DNA of 64,000 nt from Pelosinus fermentans (GTDB lineage Bacteria > Bacillota > Negativicutes > DSM-13327). The notes below the pieces were generated by a model. That model was not told where the DNA came from. It was given only the letters and a program-made list of their open reading frames with translations, and ran no database searches. A program made the position numbers and the translations under genes. Where the stretch lies: contig DJJR01000004.1 of NCBI GenBank assembly GCA_002434245.1, positions 1 to 64,000 on the forward strand, in the 5' to 3' direction. Positions 42,302-51,060 of the stretch are shown in pieces (within the stretch, counting starts at the first letter, position 1; every line of letters begins with the position of its first letter).

Positions 42302-43930
42302 TCAGGGGATCATCCAACTGAGCCAATAAGCCTGTGCATAGGTTATAAGACCTACAATCACAGCTAAGACTAGGGAATGTTTTACTGTAAAGCTAAACAA
42401 GTCGCCTTCTTTGCCGACTAATCCTGTAGCTGCGGTAGCTACAGCAATACTTTGCGGAGAAATCATCTTGCCGCAAACCCCACCTGATGAATTTCCCGCT
42501 ACTGTTAAGATCGGATCAACACCAATCTGCTGCCCGGTAACGGATTGTAAATTGCCGAATAAAGCATTGGCAGAAGTATCGGAGCCTGTTAAAAATACTC
42601 CTAGCCACCCTAAAAATGGAGAGAAGAATGGAAATAGCGAACCTGAACCCGCAAGGAATAGACCTAGAGTAGAGCTCATTCCTGAGTAATTCATAACGTA
42701 AGCTAAACCTAGAACACAAGGAATGGTGATCAAAGGCTTCAATAACTGATTGAAGGTTTTTGCAAAAACAGCAATAAACCGGCTAGGACCAACACCTAAA
42801 ACGGCAGCTGTAAGAATACTTGCAATAAATAATGCTGTACCTGCAGCGCTTAACCAATTGATTTTATAAAGAGCCGCTAAGGCTACTGGTTGTTTTGCAA
42901 TAGGTGCAACCTGTGTAACAAGTTTATCAAGACCAGGTACCATCCAATTAATAGTTACAGTATTTAATGATGCTACCACCGGTTTTAAGCCCCATAAAAT
43001 GACCATTACCGTTAAAATGATAAAGGGAGACCATGCTTTTAAAACCTTGCCAAGAGTCAAGGCAGCTCTGTCAGCAACAAGAGTCGGTGCTGGTTCATTT
43101 TCAAAGCGCCAAATAGTAGCAGGTTTCCAATATTTCAAGAATATTGTCAAGGAAACAATACATGCAAGTGAAGATAAAATGTCGGGAAGTTCTGGCCCGA
43201 TATAATTAGAAGAAAACCACTGTACGCCAGCAAAGGATACGCCAGCTACTAAACATGCGGGCAATACCTCTTTTGCTGCCTTCCAGCCAGACATTAAAAC
43301 AACCAGCCATATCGGAATGATAATTGATAGAAATGGTAATTGTCGCCCTACCATAGCACTAATTTTCATAGTATCGAGCCCTGTAACTTGGCCAGCAACA
43401 ATGATAGGAATACCAATGCCACCAAAAGCTACTGGAGCAGTATTGGCAATCAAACATAATCCTGCAGCATATAAAGGATTAAAGCCAAGCCCCACCAGCA
43501 TACCCGCAGAAATTGCCACAGGAGTTCCAAATCCTGCTGCGCCTTCCAGGAAAGCACCAAAGCCAAAAGCAATTAAGAGAGCTTGCAGGCGGCGATCATC
43601 CGTAATCGTCGCAATAGAGTCTTTAACAATTTGAAATTGTCCCGTCTCTACTGTAAGATTATAAATAAAGATAGCCGTAATTACGATCCAGAAGATAGGG
43701 AATATTCCATATAAAGCTCCCATAGCAGCCGATGTAATCGCTAACCCTGGAGGCATTTGATAAACAAAAATAGCAACTAATACAGCAGAAACTAACGCTA
43801 AGGCGCCAGCAATTTGTCCAGGAGACCGTCGAATAGCCAGTAAATAAAAAATTACGATAATGGGAATAGCTGCCAATAATGATGAAAGAGCAAGATTCTG
43901 CATAGGATCATATACTTGCGTCCAATTCAT
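42302..43930 (-). CDS. L-lactate permease (LctP family), copy 2
   Basis: A 542-residue paralogue of the downstream gene, with the same signatures (FGFGAFLEGAAGFGTPVAIS, FLGWLGVFLTGSDTSANALF). Differences concentrate in the region about 300-360 and at the N-terminus. The ribosome binding site GGGGTG lies before ATG. Two copies each with its own terminator suggest separate control, for example import of lactate as substrate versus export as product. That split is inference. Confidence 0.95.
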   Translation of the reverse strand: MNWTQVYDPMQNLALSSLLAAIPIIVIFYLLAIRRSPGQIAGALALVSAVLVAIFVYQMPPGLAITSAAMGALYGIFPIFWIVITAIFIYNLTVETGQFQIVKDSIATITDDRRLQALLIAFGFGAFLEGAAGFGTPVAISAGMLVGLGFNPLYAAGLCLIANTAPVAFGGIGIPIIVAGQVTGLDTMKISAMVGRQLPFLSIIIPIWLVVLMSGWKAAKEVLPACLVAGVSFAGVQWFSSNYIGPELPDILSSLACIVSLTIFLKYWKPATIWRFENEPAPTLVADRAALTLGKVLKAWSPFIILTVMVILWGLKPVVASLNTVTINWMVPGLDKLVTQVAPIAKQPVALAALYKINWLSAAGTALFIASILTAAVLGVGPSRFIAVFAKTFNQLLKPLITIPCVLGLAYVMNYSGMSSTLGLFLAGSGSLFPFFSPFLGWLGVFLTGSDTSANALFGNLQSVTGQQIGVDPILTVAGNSSGGVCGKMISPQSIAVATAATGLVGKEGDLFSFTVKHSLVLAVIVGLITYAQAYWLSWMIP

Positions 43931-44274
43931 TCAGTAACACCCCTTTCTATTTACCTTATTAACGATTAGATGAAGGATATAATAATGCCTTATGAGCTTC
44001 AGGTAATATACTCTCACCTCCTCATCCCCAGTTAGTTTTATGAATCCTTACAAGTTATGCACCTCCTACATAAATAATGTCTTTTTATCAATTTAAGTAA
44101 ATTATCCAAAAATACAGAATTTTTATTCTATTCATTTTCCAATTTTCTATACTTACTAATCAATCCCCTCTTTTTTTACTGCTCAATAATAAATTACTTT
44201 TTTCACTATATTAAATACTAAAATAAGCAGCAGCACATGTGTAATCCATGTGCTGCTACGGTTATTATTGATGA
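43931..44274 (-). other. Leader of the second lactate permease with orphan ribosome binding sites
   Basis: Besides the permease site, two consensus sites stand on the minus strand. One GGAGGTGCATAAC is followed at once by TTG TAA, a start-stop pair. The other, GGAGGTGAGAGT, is followed by ATA and a 16-codon frame (43959-44009) reading ILPEAHKALLYPSSNR. Neither has a standard long gene. They may be leader peptides. A hairpin at 44229-44257 ends the stretch. Confidence 0.4.
44221..44257 (-). terminator. Hairpin after ahbB, probable terminator
   Basis: A perfect 11-bp stem AGCAGCACATG / CATGTGCTGCT with a seven-base loop, followed on the minus strand by GCTGCTTATTTTAG. The T-run is weak. Confidence 0.6.
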
Positions 44275-44745
44275 TTAGTCTTTAAAATATTGCATACTAA
44301 TTTTCTTCCATTCTTTAGTGCTAAATAGCATGACATATTCCTGCAACCCTGTACGCTTAGCGATATCTTCCGCTAACGCCTTACAGTCCTTACGAGTATG
44401 AGCATGAAGCATTGTATAAAAATTATAGGGCCAGCCAGGTTGGGATATCCTCGCATAGCAATGGGATACTACTGCGTCCTTTGCCAACATTTTTCCGATT
44501 TCAACAATATGCTCCTCAGGAACAATCCACGCACATAATGCATTGGCTGCATAGCCAACTTCCCGATGTCTAAGAACAGCTCCCATTTTACGAATCTTAC
44601 CCGATTGATGGTATCCTTTCAATCTTTTTAATAGTTCATCTTCATGAATTCCTAATCTTTCTGCTATTTCCCGATAAGGTTCAGCCACTAAGGGAAAGTC
44701 TTCCTGCATAATCACGATAATCTTTTTATCTAATTCATCCAGCAT
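44275..44745 (-). CDS. ahbB: Siroheme decarboxylase subunit AhbB
   Basis: A 156-residue protein of the Lrp/AsnC-like decarboxylase family. An N-terminal winged helix (ELDKKIIVIMQEDFPLVAEP) precedes an AsnC-type ligand domain with VVSHCYARISQPGWPYNFYT, and the C-terminus is KEWKKISMQYF. The SHCY and PDWPY/QPGWPY pattern and the LKxxKKxSM.YF-like ending match Desulfovibrio AhbB as I recall it. With AhbA it removes two carboxyls from siroheme to give 12,18-didecarboxysiroheme, the alternative heme or heme d1 route. It is paired with ahbA with a 45-base gap. It is often mislabelled a transcription regulator. Confidence 0.85.
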   Translation of the reverse strand: MLDELDKKIIVIMQEDFPLVAEPYREIAERLGIHEDELLKRLKGYHQSGKIRKMGAVLRHREVGYAANALCAWIVPEEHIVEIGKMLAKDAVVSHCYARISQPGWPYNFYTMLHAHTRKDCKALAEDIAKRTGLQEYVMLFSTKEWKKISMQYFKD

Positions 44746-44790
44746 AAGTCACCTCTTTTCCAGCTTATTTGAAGTCCGCTCTCACATTTT

Positions 44791-45243
44791 CTAGGTTAAA
44801 GAAAACTGTACACTCACTTTAAACTTCTGAGTAGCTGGCAAATTTAGCAACCGCACGACACCATCAAGATTACGAATGGTTTCTAATATTTCATCTTGTT
44901 TCAAAAGATTTGGACTTAATAGCGTAAACCACAGATTTAAATCTGCTTCCCTTTCATAGTTATGAGTAACTCCATAATAAGAATTAATCACTCCTGCCAC
45001 TTGGACAAGACACTCCTTTTTTACCTCTAATGCCACTAAAGTGCCAATATAACCGAGCTTGGCAGAATCAAAAAAAGGACCGATGCGGCGAATGAATCCT
45101 TGTTCTTTTAAAAATTTTAGTCTTTCAATGACAATTGCTTCCGTTGTTTCTAGTTTTTTTGCCACTAAAGCGAAAGGACGCTTCTCAAAAGATAAATCTG
45201 TTTGAATAATATTCAATAAACTCTTATCAAATGCAGTAAGCAT
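44791..45243 (-). CDS. ahbA: Siroheme decarboxylase subunit AhbA
   Basis: A 150-residue paralogue of the next gene. An N-terminal winged helix (FDKSLLNIIQTDLSFEKRPF) is followed by IRRIGPFFDSAKLGYIGTLV and then YGVTHNYEREADLNLWFTLL, the AhbA/NirD-type THNY motif. It forms the heterodimeric siroheme decarboxylase with AhbB. The start is the ATG with AAGGAG six bases upstream; an upstream in-frame start 22 codons earlier has no site. No other ahb gene (ahbC, ahbD) is in the window. Confidence 0.85.
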   Translation of the reverse strand: MLTAFDKSLLNIIQTDLSFEKRPFALVAKKLETTEAIVIERLKFLKEQGFIRRIGPFFDSAKLGYIGTLVALEVKKECLVQVAGVINSYYGVTHNYEREADLNLWFTLLSPNLLKQDEILETIRNLDGVVRLLNLPATQKFKVSVQFSLT

Positions 45244-45403
45244 AAACAACTCCTTTTTATTTATTTTGTACCAAATAACTCTTATGAAACAGTCAGAATG
45301 CCATAACATGGTAAGTGTAACGGCGCTTAGTAATAGATAACATTCTGATTGATATATATATACAAAGTAAACATATGCATCTTGTAAAATTCAATTCTAT
45401 ATA

Positions 45404-45438
45404 CCTTAAAAGAAAAGAACCTGGATTGCACCAAGTCC
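45404..45438 (-). terminator. Terminator-like hairpin upstream of ahbA, after engB
   Basis: GGACTTGG / CCAGGTTC with a six-base loop and a T-rich tail (TTTTCTTTT) on the minus strand. It resembles the hairpin at 39042-39074 in stem and tail. It is a second hairpin behind the one at 45484-45513. Confidence 0.6.
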
Positions 45439-45481
45439 ACTCCTTTGCTCAAAATCAGCAGTGAATTGTTAGTTATTCATC

Positions 45482-45513
45482 AAAAAGGAGAACAGCCGAT
45501 GCTATTCTCCTTT
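45482..45513 (-). terminator. Terminator after engB
   Basis: AAAGGAGAA pairs with TTCTCCTTT around an inner GC/GC with an ATCG loop. Two further T follow on the minus strand, 12 bases past the stop. Confidence 0.85.
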
Positions 45514-45524
45514 GCATTTATATT

Positions 45525-46160
45525 TCATTTTAACAGAATCTGCCCAATTACGTCAAGTAACTCTGGACGTCCTAAACCCTTTTCGGAAGAATAGGCAATA
45601 ATATGATCACCTTTCATTCCTAATCCCTTACGGATTGCTTCCACATTTTTTTTAACAGCCATCCGATTGAGTTTATCGGCTTTTGTTGCAATGACTTGCA
45701 CTGGTACATCATTTTCAATTAACCACCTATAGGCACTAATATCGCTCTGCATTGGATCATGGCGGATATCAATTAACTGACATACCAACTGCAGCCTGGG
45801 AGACTTTAATAAATATTCTTCAATAAACTTTGCCCATTGCTGCCGATTGGATTTACCTGTACGGGCATAACCATAACCAGGTAAATCTACCAGAAAAAAA
45901 TCACGTTTATCCGTATCACTGAGTTTAGCCATCAGTTTATAAAAATTAAGGGTTTGGGTTTTCCCTGGGCTGCCACTTGTACGCGCTAATCCATTACGCC
46001 TCGATAATGAATTGATCAATGAAGATTTACCTACGTTGGAGCGTCCCATAAATGCAATCTCATGCAGTTCACCTTCGGGATACTGATCAATTTTTACAGC
46101 TGAAGCGATATATTGCCCACTGGTAATATTCATATCTTTCGTTATTACTTCACTATTCAC
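45525..46160 (-). CDS. engB: Ribosome biogenesis GTPase YsxC/EngB
   Basis: A 211-residue GTPase. G1 is [14 protein letters not shown] at about 39-52, G2 has [15 protein letters not shown]3 is [10 protein letters not shown]4 is TKADK and G5 is YSSEKG. It acts in assembly of the large ribosomal subunit. The start overlaps the lon stop by eight bases, the usual lon-engB order of Firmicutes. Confidence 0.95.
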   Translation of the reverse strand: MNSEVITKDMNITSGQYIASAVKIDQYPEGELHEIAFMGRSNVGKSSLINSLSRRNGLARTSGSPGKTQTLNFYKLMAKLSDTDKRDFFLVDLPGYGYARTGKSNRQQWAKFIEEYLLKSPRLQLVCQLIDIRHDPMQSDISAYRWLIENDVPVQVIATKADKLNRMAVKKNVEAIRKGLGMKGDHIIAYSSEKGLGRPELLDVIGQILLK

Positions 46161-48474
46161 TTTTGCTCACCAATGCCGCTTTTAGCACCTCATCCATGTG
46201 TTCTACCAATACGAATTCTAAGTGTCTTTTTACATTTGCAGGTATCTCGTCTATATCCCGTTTATTTTCCTTCGGCATGATGATCGTCTTAATACCAACA
46301 CGATGAGCAGCTAATACTTTTTCTTTAATGCCACCTACAGGCAGAACTCGCCCTCGTAAGGTGATTTCTCCCGTCATTGCAACATCACTTCGCACAGCCC
46401 TGTTAGTCAACGCTGAAACCACTGCTGTAGACATACTAATGCCTGCTGAAGGCCCATCTTTAGGGATACCACCTTCTGGTAAATGAATATGGATATCTGT
46501 TTCCTCCTGGAAATTTCCATCAATCCCTAGTTCCTGAGCACGAGTACGAATGTAGCTAAAGCCTGCTTGTGCCGATTCTCGCATAACCTCACCCAACTGA
46601 CCTGTCAGCAATAATTTACCCTTGCCCTTCATAACAGAAACCTCAATGGCAAGAACATCTCCGCCGACTTCAGTCCAAGCCAGTCCTGTACTTACTCCTA
46701 CCTGAGGCTGACGCTCAGCCTGAGTATGGCGATATCTAGGGGCACCTAAATAAGTGTGTAAATTTTGTGCAGTTACTTTCACATTCATACGTTTTTCTTG
46801 CACAATTTGACGCGCTACTTTACGGCATAACGTAGCGATATTTCGTTCCAAGCCACGCACACCTGATTCCCTGGTATAATCACCAATGATTTTTTGTAAA
46901 GTGGTATCAGAAAAAACAATCTGTTTGTCCGTTAAACCATGATCCCGAACTTGTTTAGGAACTAAATAGCGTTTTGAAATCTCGACTTTTTCTTCTTCCG
47001 TATAACCAGGAATATTAATAATTTCTATACGATCGAGCAGCGGTCGAGGAATGGTATGCATCACATTCGCCGTTACTACCCATAAAACCCTGGAAAGATC
47101 ATAAGGCACTTCTACGTAATGATCACTAAATGTATTGTTTTGCTCCGGGTCTAAAACCTCTAACAACGCTGCAGACGGATCACCTCTAAAGTCCGCACTC
47201 ATTTTATCAATTTCATCTAATAAAAATACTGGATTTTTTGAACCTGCAGTACGTATCCCTTGGATAATTCGACCAGGCAGGGCCCCAACATAAGTACGGC
47301 GATGACCGCGAATTTCAGCTTCATCTCTTACGCCACCTAAAGAGACTCGGACAAATTTTCGATCCATTGCTTTAGCAATCGAACGAGCCAGAGACGTTTT
47401 ACCTACACCGGGAGGTCCCACAAGGCAGAGAATGGGTCCTTTCATGGTTTCTGTCAATTTTCGAATGGATAAATATTCTAAAATACGTTCTTTTACTTTT
47501 TCTAGACCATAATGATCTTCATTCAATATTTTTTCAGCGTTATTGACATCCAGCATGTCTTCAGTCTCTTTGGTCCAAGGCAGTGCCAACAAACAATCAA
47601 GATAGGTACGGATAACAGCACTTTCCGCCACCATCGCCGGCATTTTTTCAAGACGTTCGATTTCTTTATTAATTTTTTCTGCAACTTCCTTAGGAAACTC
47701 TTGCTCTTTGAGCTTATTTCTATATTCTTCCACTTCAGCTGCCCGATCGTCTTTTTCACCTAATTCTTTTTGAATGGCCTTTAACTGCTCACGCAAATAA
47801 TATTCTTTTTGTGTTTTTTCCATTTGTTTACGCACACGAACACTGATTTTCTTTTCCAATTCGAGAATTTCCATCTCACGCCCAAGAATTTCGCATAATT
47901 TCTCCAAGCGTTCTTTTACATCAACAGCGTCAAGCAATGCTTGCTTGTCTTCAATTTTAAGAGATAAATGACTGGCAATCAGGTCTGTTAAACGACCTGG
48001 TTCTTCTACGACTACAACCGAAACCAAAGTCTCCGGTGGAATTTTTTTACTCAGCTTTACCCATTGCTCAAAGTGGGCAATGGCTGTACGGGTTAAGGCC
48101 TCTATTTCCAGAGTACGTGTTTCTGGTTCATCAAATTCCTTAACTTCAACTTGATAAAAGTTTTCCGAATCCGTATACTTTATTACTTCAGCACGGTGCA
48201 ATCCTTCCACTAGTACTCGAATCGTACCACCAGGCAGCTTTAATAATTGCTTAACCTCAGCTACGGTTCCAAATGTAAAGATCTCCTCTGGCGTTGGTGC
48301 ATCATTCTGCGCATCTTTTTGAGTAGCAAGCATAATGAAACGATCATTTACCATAGCTTCTTCCAATGCACTAATCGATTTTTCACGACCTACATCAAGA
48401 TGGATAATCATATATGGGAAAACTAAGATGCCTCTAAGGGGCAGCAGCGGTATGGTGCGTACTTTATTCAGCAT
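46153..48474 (-). CDS. lon: ATP-dependent protease Lon (LonA)
   Basis: A 773-residue LonA. The N-terminal substrate-binding domain is at about 1-300, the AAA+ module has Walker [16 protein letters not shown] at about 352-366 and Walker [11 protein letters not shown], and the protease domain has [14 protein letters not shown] with catalytic Ser at about 676 and a Lys about 43 residues on. It degrades damaged and regulatory proteins. It sits in a cluster with lonB, clpX and clpP. A GGAG site precedes ATG. Confidence 0.96.
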   Translation of the reverse strand: MLNKVRTIPLLPLRGILVFPYMIIHLDVGREKSISALEEAMVNDRFIMLATQKDAQNDAPTPEEIFTFGTVAEVKQLLKLPGGTIRVLVEGLHRAEVIKYTDSENFYQVEVKEFDEPETRTLEIEALTRTAIAHFEQWVKLSKKIPPETLVSVVVVEEPGRLTDLIASHLSLKIEDKQALLDAVDVKERLEKLCEILGREMEILELEKKISVRVRKQMEKTQKEYYLREQLKAIQKELGEKDDRAAEVEEYRNKLKEQEFPKEVAEKINKEIERLEKMPAMVAESAVIRTYLDCLLALPWTKETEDMLDVNNAEKILNEDHYGLEKVKERILEYLSIRKLTETMKGPILCLVGPPGVGKTSLARSIAKAMDRKFVRVSLGGVRDEAEIRGHRRTYVGALPGRIIQGIRTAGSKNPVFLLDEIDKMSADFRGDPSAALLEVLDPEQNNTFSDHYVEVPYDLSRVLWVVTANVMHTIPRPLLDRIEIINIPGYTEEEKVEISKRYLVPKQVRDHGLTDKQIVFSDTTLQKIIGDYTRESGVRGLERNIATLCRKVARQIVQEKRMNVKVTAQNLHTYLGAPRYRHTQAERQPQVGVSTGLAWTEVGGDVLAIEVSVMKGKGKLLLTGQLGEVMRESAQAGFSYIRTRAQELGIDGNFQEETDIHIHLPEGGIPKDGPSAGISMSTAVVSALTNRAVRSDVAMTGEITLRGRVLPVGGIKEKVLAAHRVGIKTIIMPKENKRDIDEIPANVKRHLEFVLVEHMDEVLKAALVSKSE

Positions 48475-48770
48475 AAAATTAATCTCCTTTAAATTGTCCT
48501 TATCCTATTACTATTATTTTCATCCTTAACATTTATAAATATTCTTATTTACCCTGCAAAAATCCTTTTTGTAGAAAATAAAAAACGCAGAAAATAGTAG
48601 AATTTTACCTTTTACACCATTTGTAATCAATAGTATAATATATTATGTTAACTATATAGGCTTTATTCACTGATTTAGTCCAAGAGCTAAAGTCAAATTC
48701 CCTTTTTTAGGAAAGTAACGCTTTCACAGGGCAAGACTTCTTGATTATGGTATTTGAGAGGGGAAAATAT

Positions 48771-49310
48771 ATGAATTGGCAAAAATACAACTGGTCAATT
48801 ATCATCATCAGTATCCTATTCACATTCGCTGCTGCCAGCAGCAGCTATTATTTTTGGCAGCAGCATACAATGACGAAACCATTAACATTGGCCTTAGAGG
48901 AAATCGAAGGTGTAGAAGCTGTATCCTTAAACAACCAAGACAAAGCGCAAACCGTTTTAGAAATTCATGTGACCCTTAGCAATATCAATAATCTGCAAAC
49001 AACTTACGAGAGTATTAATCACACTATTAAGACGAACATCGGGCCCAAACGATATACACTTATCCTTCATGACCATAAGACACCTGCCTTGGAAGAGTTT
49101 TATTATTCTATTCATCATCAAATTTTTGAAGGGCTCGCCACAGGAAACTTTAGCAGCATGTATAACAGCATTCACGAAAAGGCCATTGCTGCTGATATAA
49201 AAGAACAAGTATATATAGACACGAATTATCTATATCTTCAGCTCATCACTGCAACAGGGAATCTCTACCAGGTAATTCCCAGACAATTAGATGACAAAGA
49301 GGTGAGATAA
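48771..49310 (+). CDS. Membrane-anchored partner of the FtsH-like protease, unknown family
   Basis: A 179-residue protein with one N-terminal transmembrane helix (YNWSIIIISILFTFAAASSS, about 5-24) and a soluble domain of about 150 residues outside or inside the membrane. I recognise no family. The soluble part has a betaalphabeta-like stretch (TVLEIHVTLSNINNLQTTYE). The ATG is preceded by GAGGGG seven bases upstream. Its stop codon directly abuts the next start with no gap, so the two products are made together. It may replace the membrane/extracytoplasmic domain that the downstream FtsH-like protein lacks. Confidence 0.75.
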   Translation: MNWQKYNWSIIIISILFTFAAASSSYYFWQQHTMTKPLTLALEEIEGVEAVSLNNQDKAQTVLEIHVTLSNINNLQTTYESINHTIKTNIGPKRYTLILHDHKTPALEEFYYSIHHQIFEGLATGNFSSMYNSIHEKAIAADIKEQVYIDTNYLYLQLITATGNLYQVIPRQLDDKEVR

Positions 49311-50783
49311 ATGTATATTACAGAGTTGTGTATAGGTACAGTCGCAGGCCTTCTCCTTTTTATGCTTTGGCAGGGATTTGATGGCATCCTAGTATTTTTT
49401 GTTGCAACACTCATTATTGCTGGGATCTACTTTTATTATGCTAACGTTACTAAGAAGTCTTTTGCTGTGAATAAAAAGGAACTATCTGCCTCTTCCCTCA
49501 TCCAATTTGATGACATTGGAGGCCAAGAAGTGGCGAAGCAAGAATTACGAGAAGCCGTAGAATTTATAAAAGATTCGACGCGTCTTAGCCATTTAGGCAT
49601 TCGCCCACTAAAAGGAGTTTTATTAAATGGTCCGCCAGGAACAGGGAAAACCCTTTTAGCAAAAGCAGCAGCTCAATTTACAGATTCTGTTTTCCTTTCA
49701 GCCAGTGGCTCAGAATTCGTAGAAATGTATGTCGGAGTTGGTGCAAAGCGTGTACGTCAATTGTTTCAGTCTGCCAAATCCCTCGCTAAGCAGCAACATA
49801 AAGCTAGTGCAATTCTTTTCATTGATGAGCTGGATATTCTGGGCGGAAAACGGGGGCAAAATGCAAGTAATACAGAATATGACCAAACCCTAAATGAACT
49901 TTTGGTACAAATGGATGGCCTCTCTTTTGATGACAGCATTAAAATACTAATCATTGGTGCTACCAATCGCATAGACATCCTTGATTCGGCCTTACTGCGC
50001 CCAGGACGTTTCGATAGGCATGTAAAAGTAGAACTGCCTGATAAAAAAGGACGTTTGCATATATTGAGCCTGCATACTAAAAATAAACCATTAGCATCAG
50101 ATGTCTCATTAGAAGCACTTGCCGCAAATACCTTTGGCTTTTCAGGAGCCCATTTAGAAAGCTTAACCAATGAAGCAGCCATTCTGGCTCTGCGTGAGGA
50201 AAAGGCAACCATTACATCTGAGCACTTTCAAAGTGCGATCGACAAAGTAATCATGGGTGAAAAATTAGATAGAAGACCAAATACACTGGAGAAACAACGT
50301 ATTGCTATTCATGAAGCAGGACATGCATTAGTAAGTGAAATTACACGACCTGGTTCTGTGGCAACAATTAACATTGCTTCTCGCAGTAATGCCTTAGGTT
50401 ATGTAAGACAAACAGCATTAGATGATACGTATTTATATACATTGGATATCATTAAAAATAAAATTGCAGTAGCACTAGCTGGTGCAATCGCTGAAGAGAT
50501 AAACTTAGGCAATCGTAGTACAGGTGCATCCAATGATTTTAAGCAGGCAATCGACTTAGCAAAAGAGATTATTCATAATGGTATGTCAACATTAGGCATT
50601 ATATCCGTAGAAGATCTTGCAAAGGACCTTTTACATGCCACTATAACATCCATTATAAAGGAAACAGAGCAGTATGTTTATACCATTCTCTCGAATCGCC
50701 AAACCACCCTGCAAGCAGCAGTCGCCTTGTTGTTAGAAAAGGAATCCCTGGATGGTGATGAATTCAGAGCATTATTATCTTAA
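49311..50783 (+). CDS. Truncated FtsH-like AAA+ zinc metalloprotease
   Basis: A 490-residue FtsH relative. Two hydrophobic helices lie at about 4-42, without the roughly 80-residue extracytoplasmic domain of true FtsH. The AAA+ module has Walker A GPPGTGKTLLAKAAA at about 106, Walker B ILFIDELDILGG and the arginine-finger region ALLRPGRFDRHVKVELPDKK. The M41 protease has HEAGHALVSE at about 334 and a third zinc ligand Asp in GASNDFKQA at about 408. All catalytic residues seem present, so it should be active. It is shorter than housekeeping FtsH (about 600-650) and abuts a small membrane gene. It is probably a second, specialised membrane protease. Confidence 0.9.
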   Translation: MYITELCIGTVAGLLLFMLWQGFDGILVFFVATLIIAGIYFYYANVTKKSFAVNKKELSASSLIQFDDIGGQEVAKQELREAVEFIKDSTRLSHLGIRPLKGVLLNGPPGTGKTLLAKAAAQFTDSVFLSASGSEFVEMYVGVGAKRVRQLFQSAKSLAKQQHKASAILFIDELDILGGKRGQNASNTEYDQTLNELLVQMDGLSFDDSIKILIIGATNRIDILDSALLRPGRFDRHVKVELPDKKGRLHILSLHTKNKPLASDVSLEALAANTFGFSGAHLESLTNEAAILALREEKATITSEHFQSAIDKVIMGEKLDRRPNTLEKQRIAIHEAGHALVSEITRPGSVATINIASRSNALGYVRQTALDDTYLYTLDIIKNKIAVALAGAIAEEINLGNRSTGASNDFKQAIDLAKEIIHNGMSTLGIISVEDLAKDLLHATITSIIKETEQYVYTILSNRQTTLQAAVALLLEKESLDGDEFRALLS

Positions 50784-50791
50784 TTTTTTAA

Positions 50792-50831
50792 TAGCAAGAT
50801 AGCCTTCTGTATGTAGAAGGCTATCTTGCTA
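50792..50831. terminator. Perfect hairpin between convergent genes
   Basis: TAGCAAGATAGCCTTC pairs with GAAGGCTATCTTGCTA (16 bp, eight-base loop). There is no T-run on either side. The position between convergent genes suggests transcription stop or transcript protection. Confidence 0.6.
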
Positions 50832-50843
50832 ACCTGCAATATC

Positions 50844-51038
50844 TTATGCTGACCTTCTGCCTCTATTTAGAAAACTGATGGACCAGATACCTGATAAGCC
50901 TACTAATACATAGATAATGCGACTTAAGAAAGAGGTTTGCCCGCCAAAAATCGTGGCTACTAGATCGAACTTAAACAGTCCCACTAAAAGCCAATTCAGA
51001 GCTCCAACAATGACTAGAATTAAAGCAATTCTATCCAT
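50844..51038 (-). CDS. DUF378-family small membrane protein
   Basis: A 64-residue protein with two helices: MDRIALILVIVGALNWLLVG and IIYVLVGLSGIWSISF, the DUF378 (YuzA) pattern including GALNWLLVGLF and YVLVGLSG. The function is unknown. The start is the ATG after AAAGGTGG; a GTG four codons earlier would overlap the site. It follows lonB by 22 bases and may be read from the same transcript. Confidence 0.88.
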   Translation of the reverse strand: MDRIALILVIVGALNWLLVGLFKFDLVATIFGGQTSFLSRIIYVLVGLSGIWSISFLNRGRRSA

Positions 51039-51060
51039 AACCTTTACCACCTTTATAAAC

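Noticed and set aside
44275..45243. Lrp/AsnC transcription regulators
   Set aside because: The paired arrangement and the THNY and SHCY motifs fit siroheme decarboxylase AhbA/AhbB better than amino-acid regulators.
49766..50212. 148-codon frame opposite the FtsH-like gene
   Set aside because: It is antisense to the conserved AAA+ module with no own start signals.
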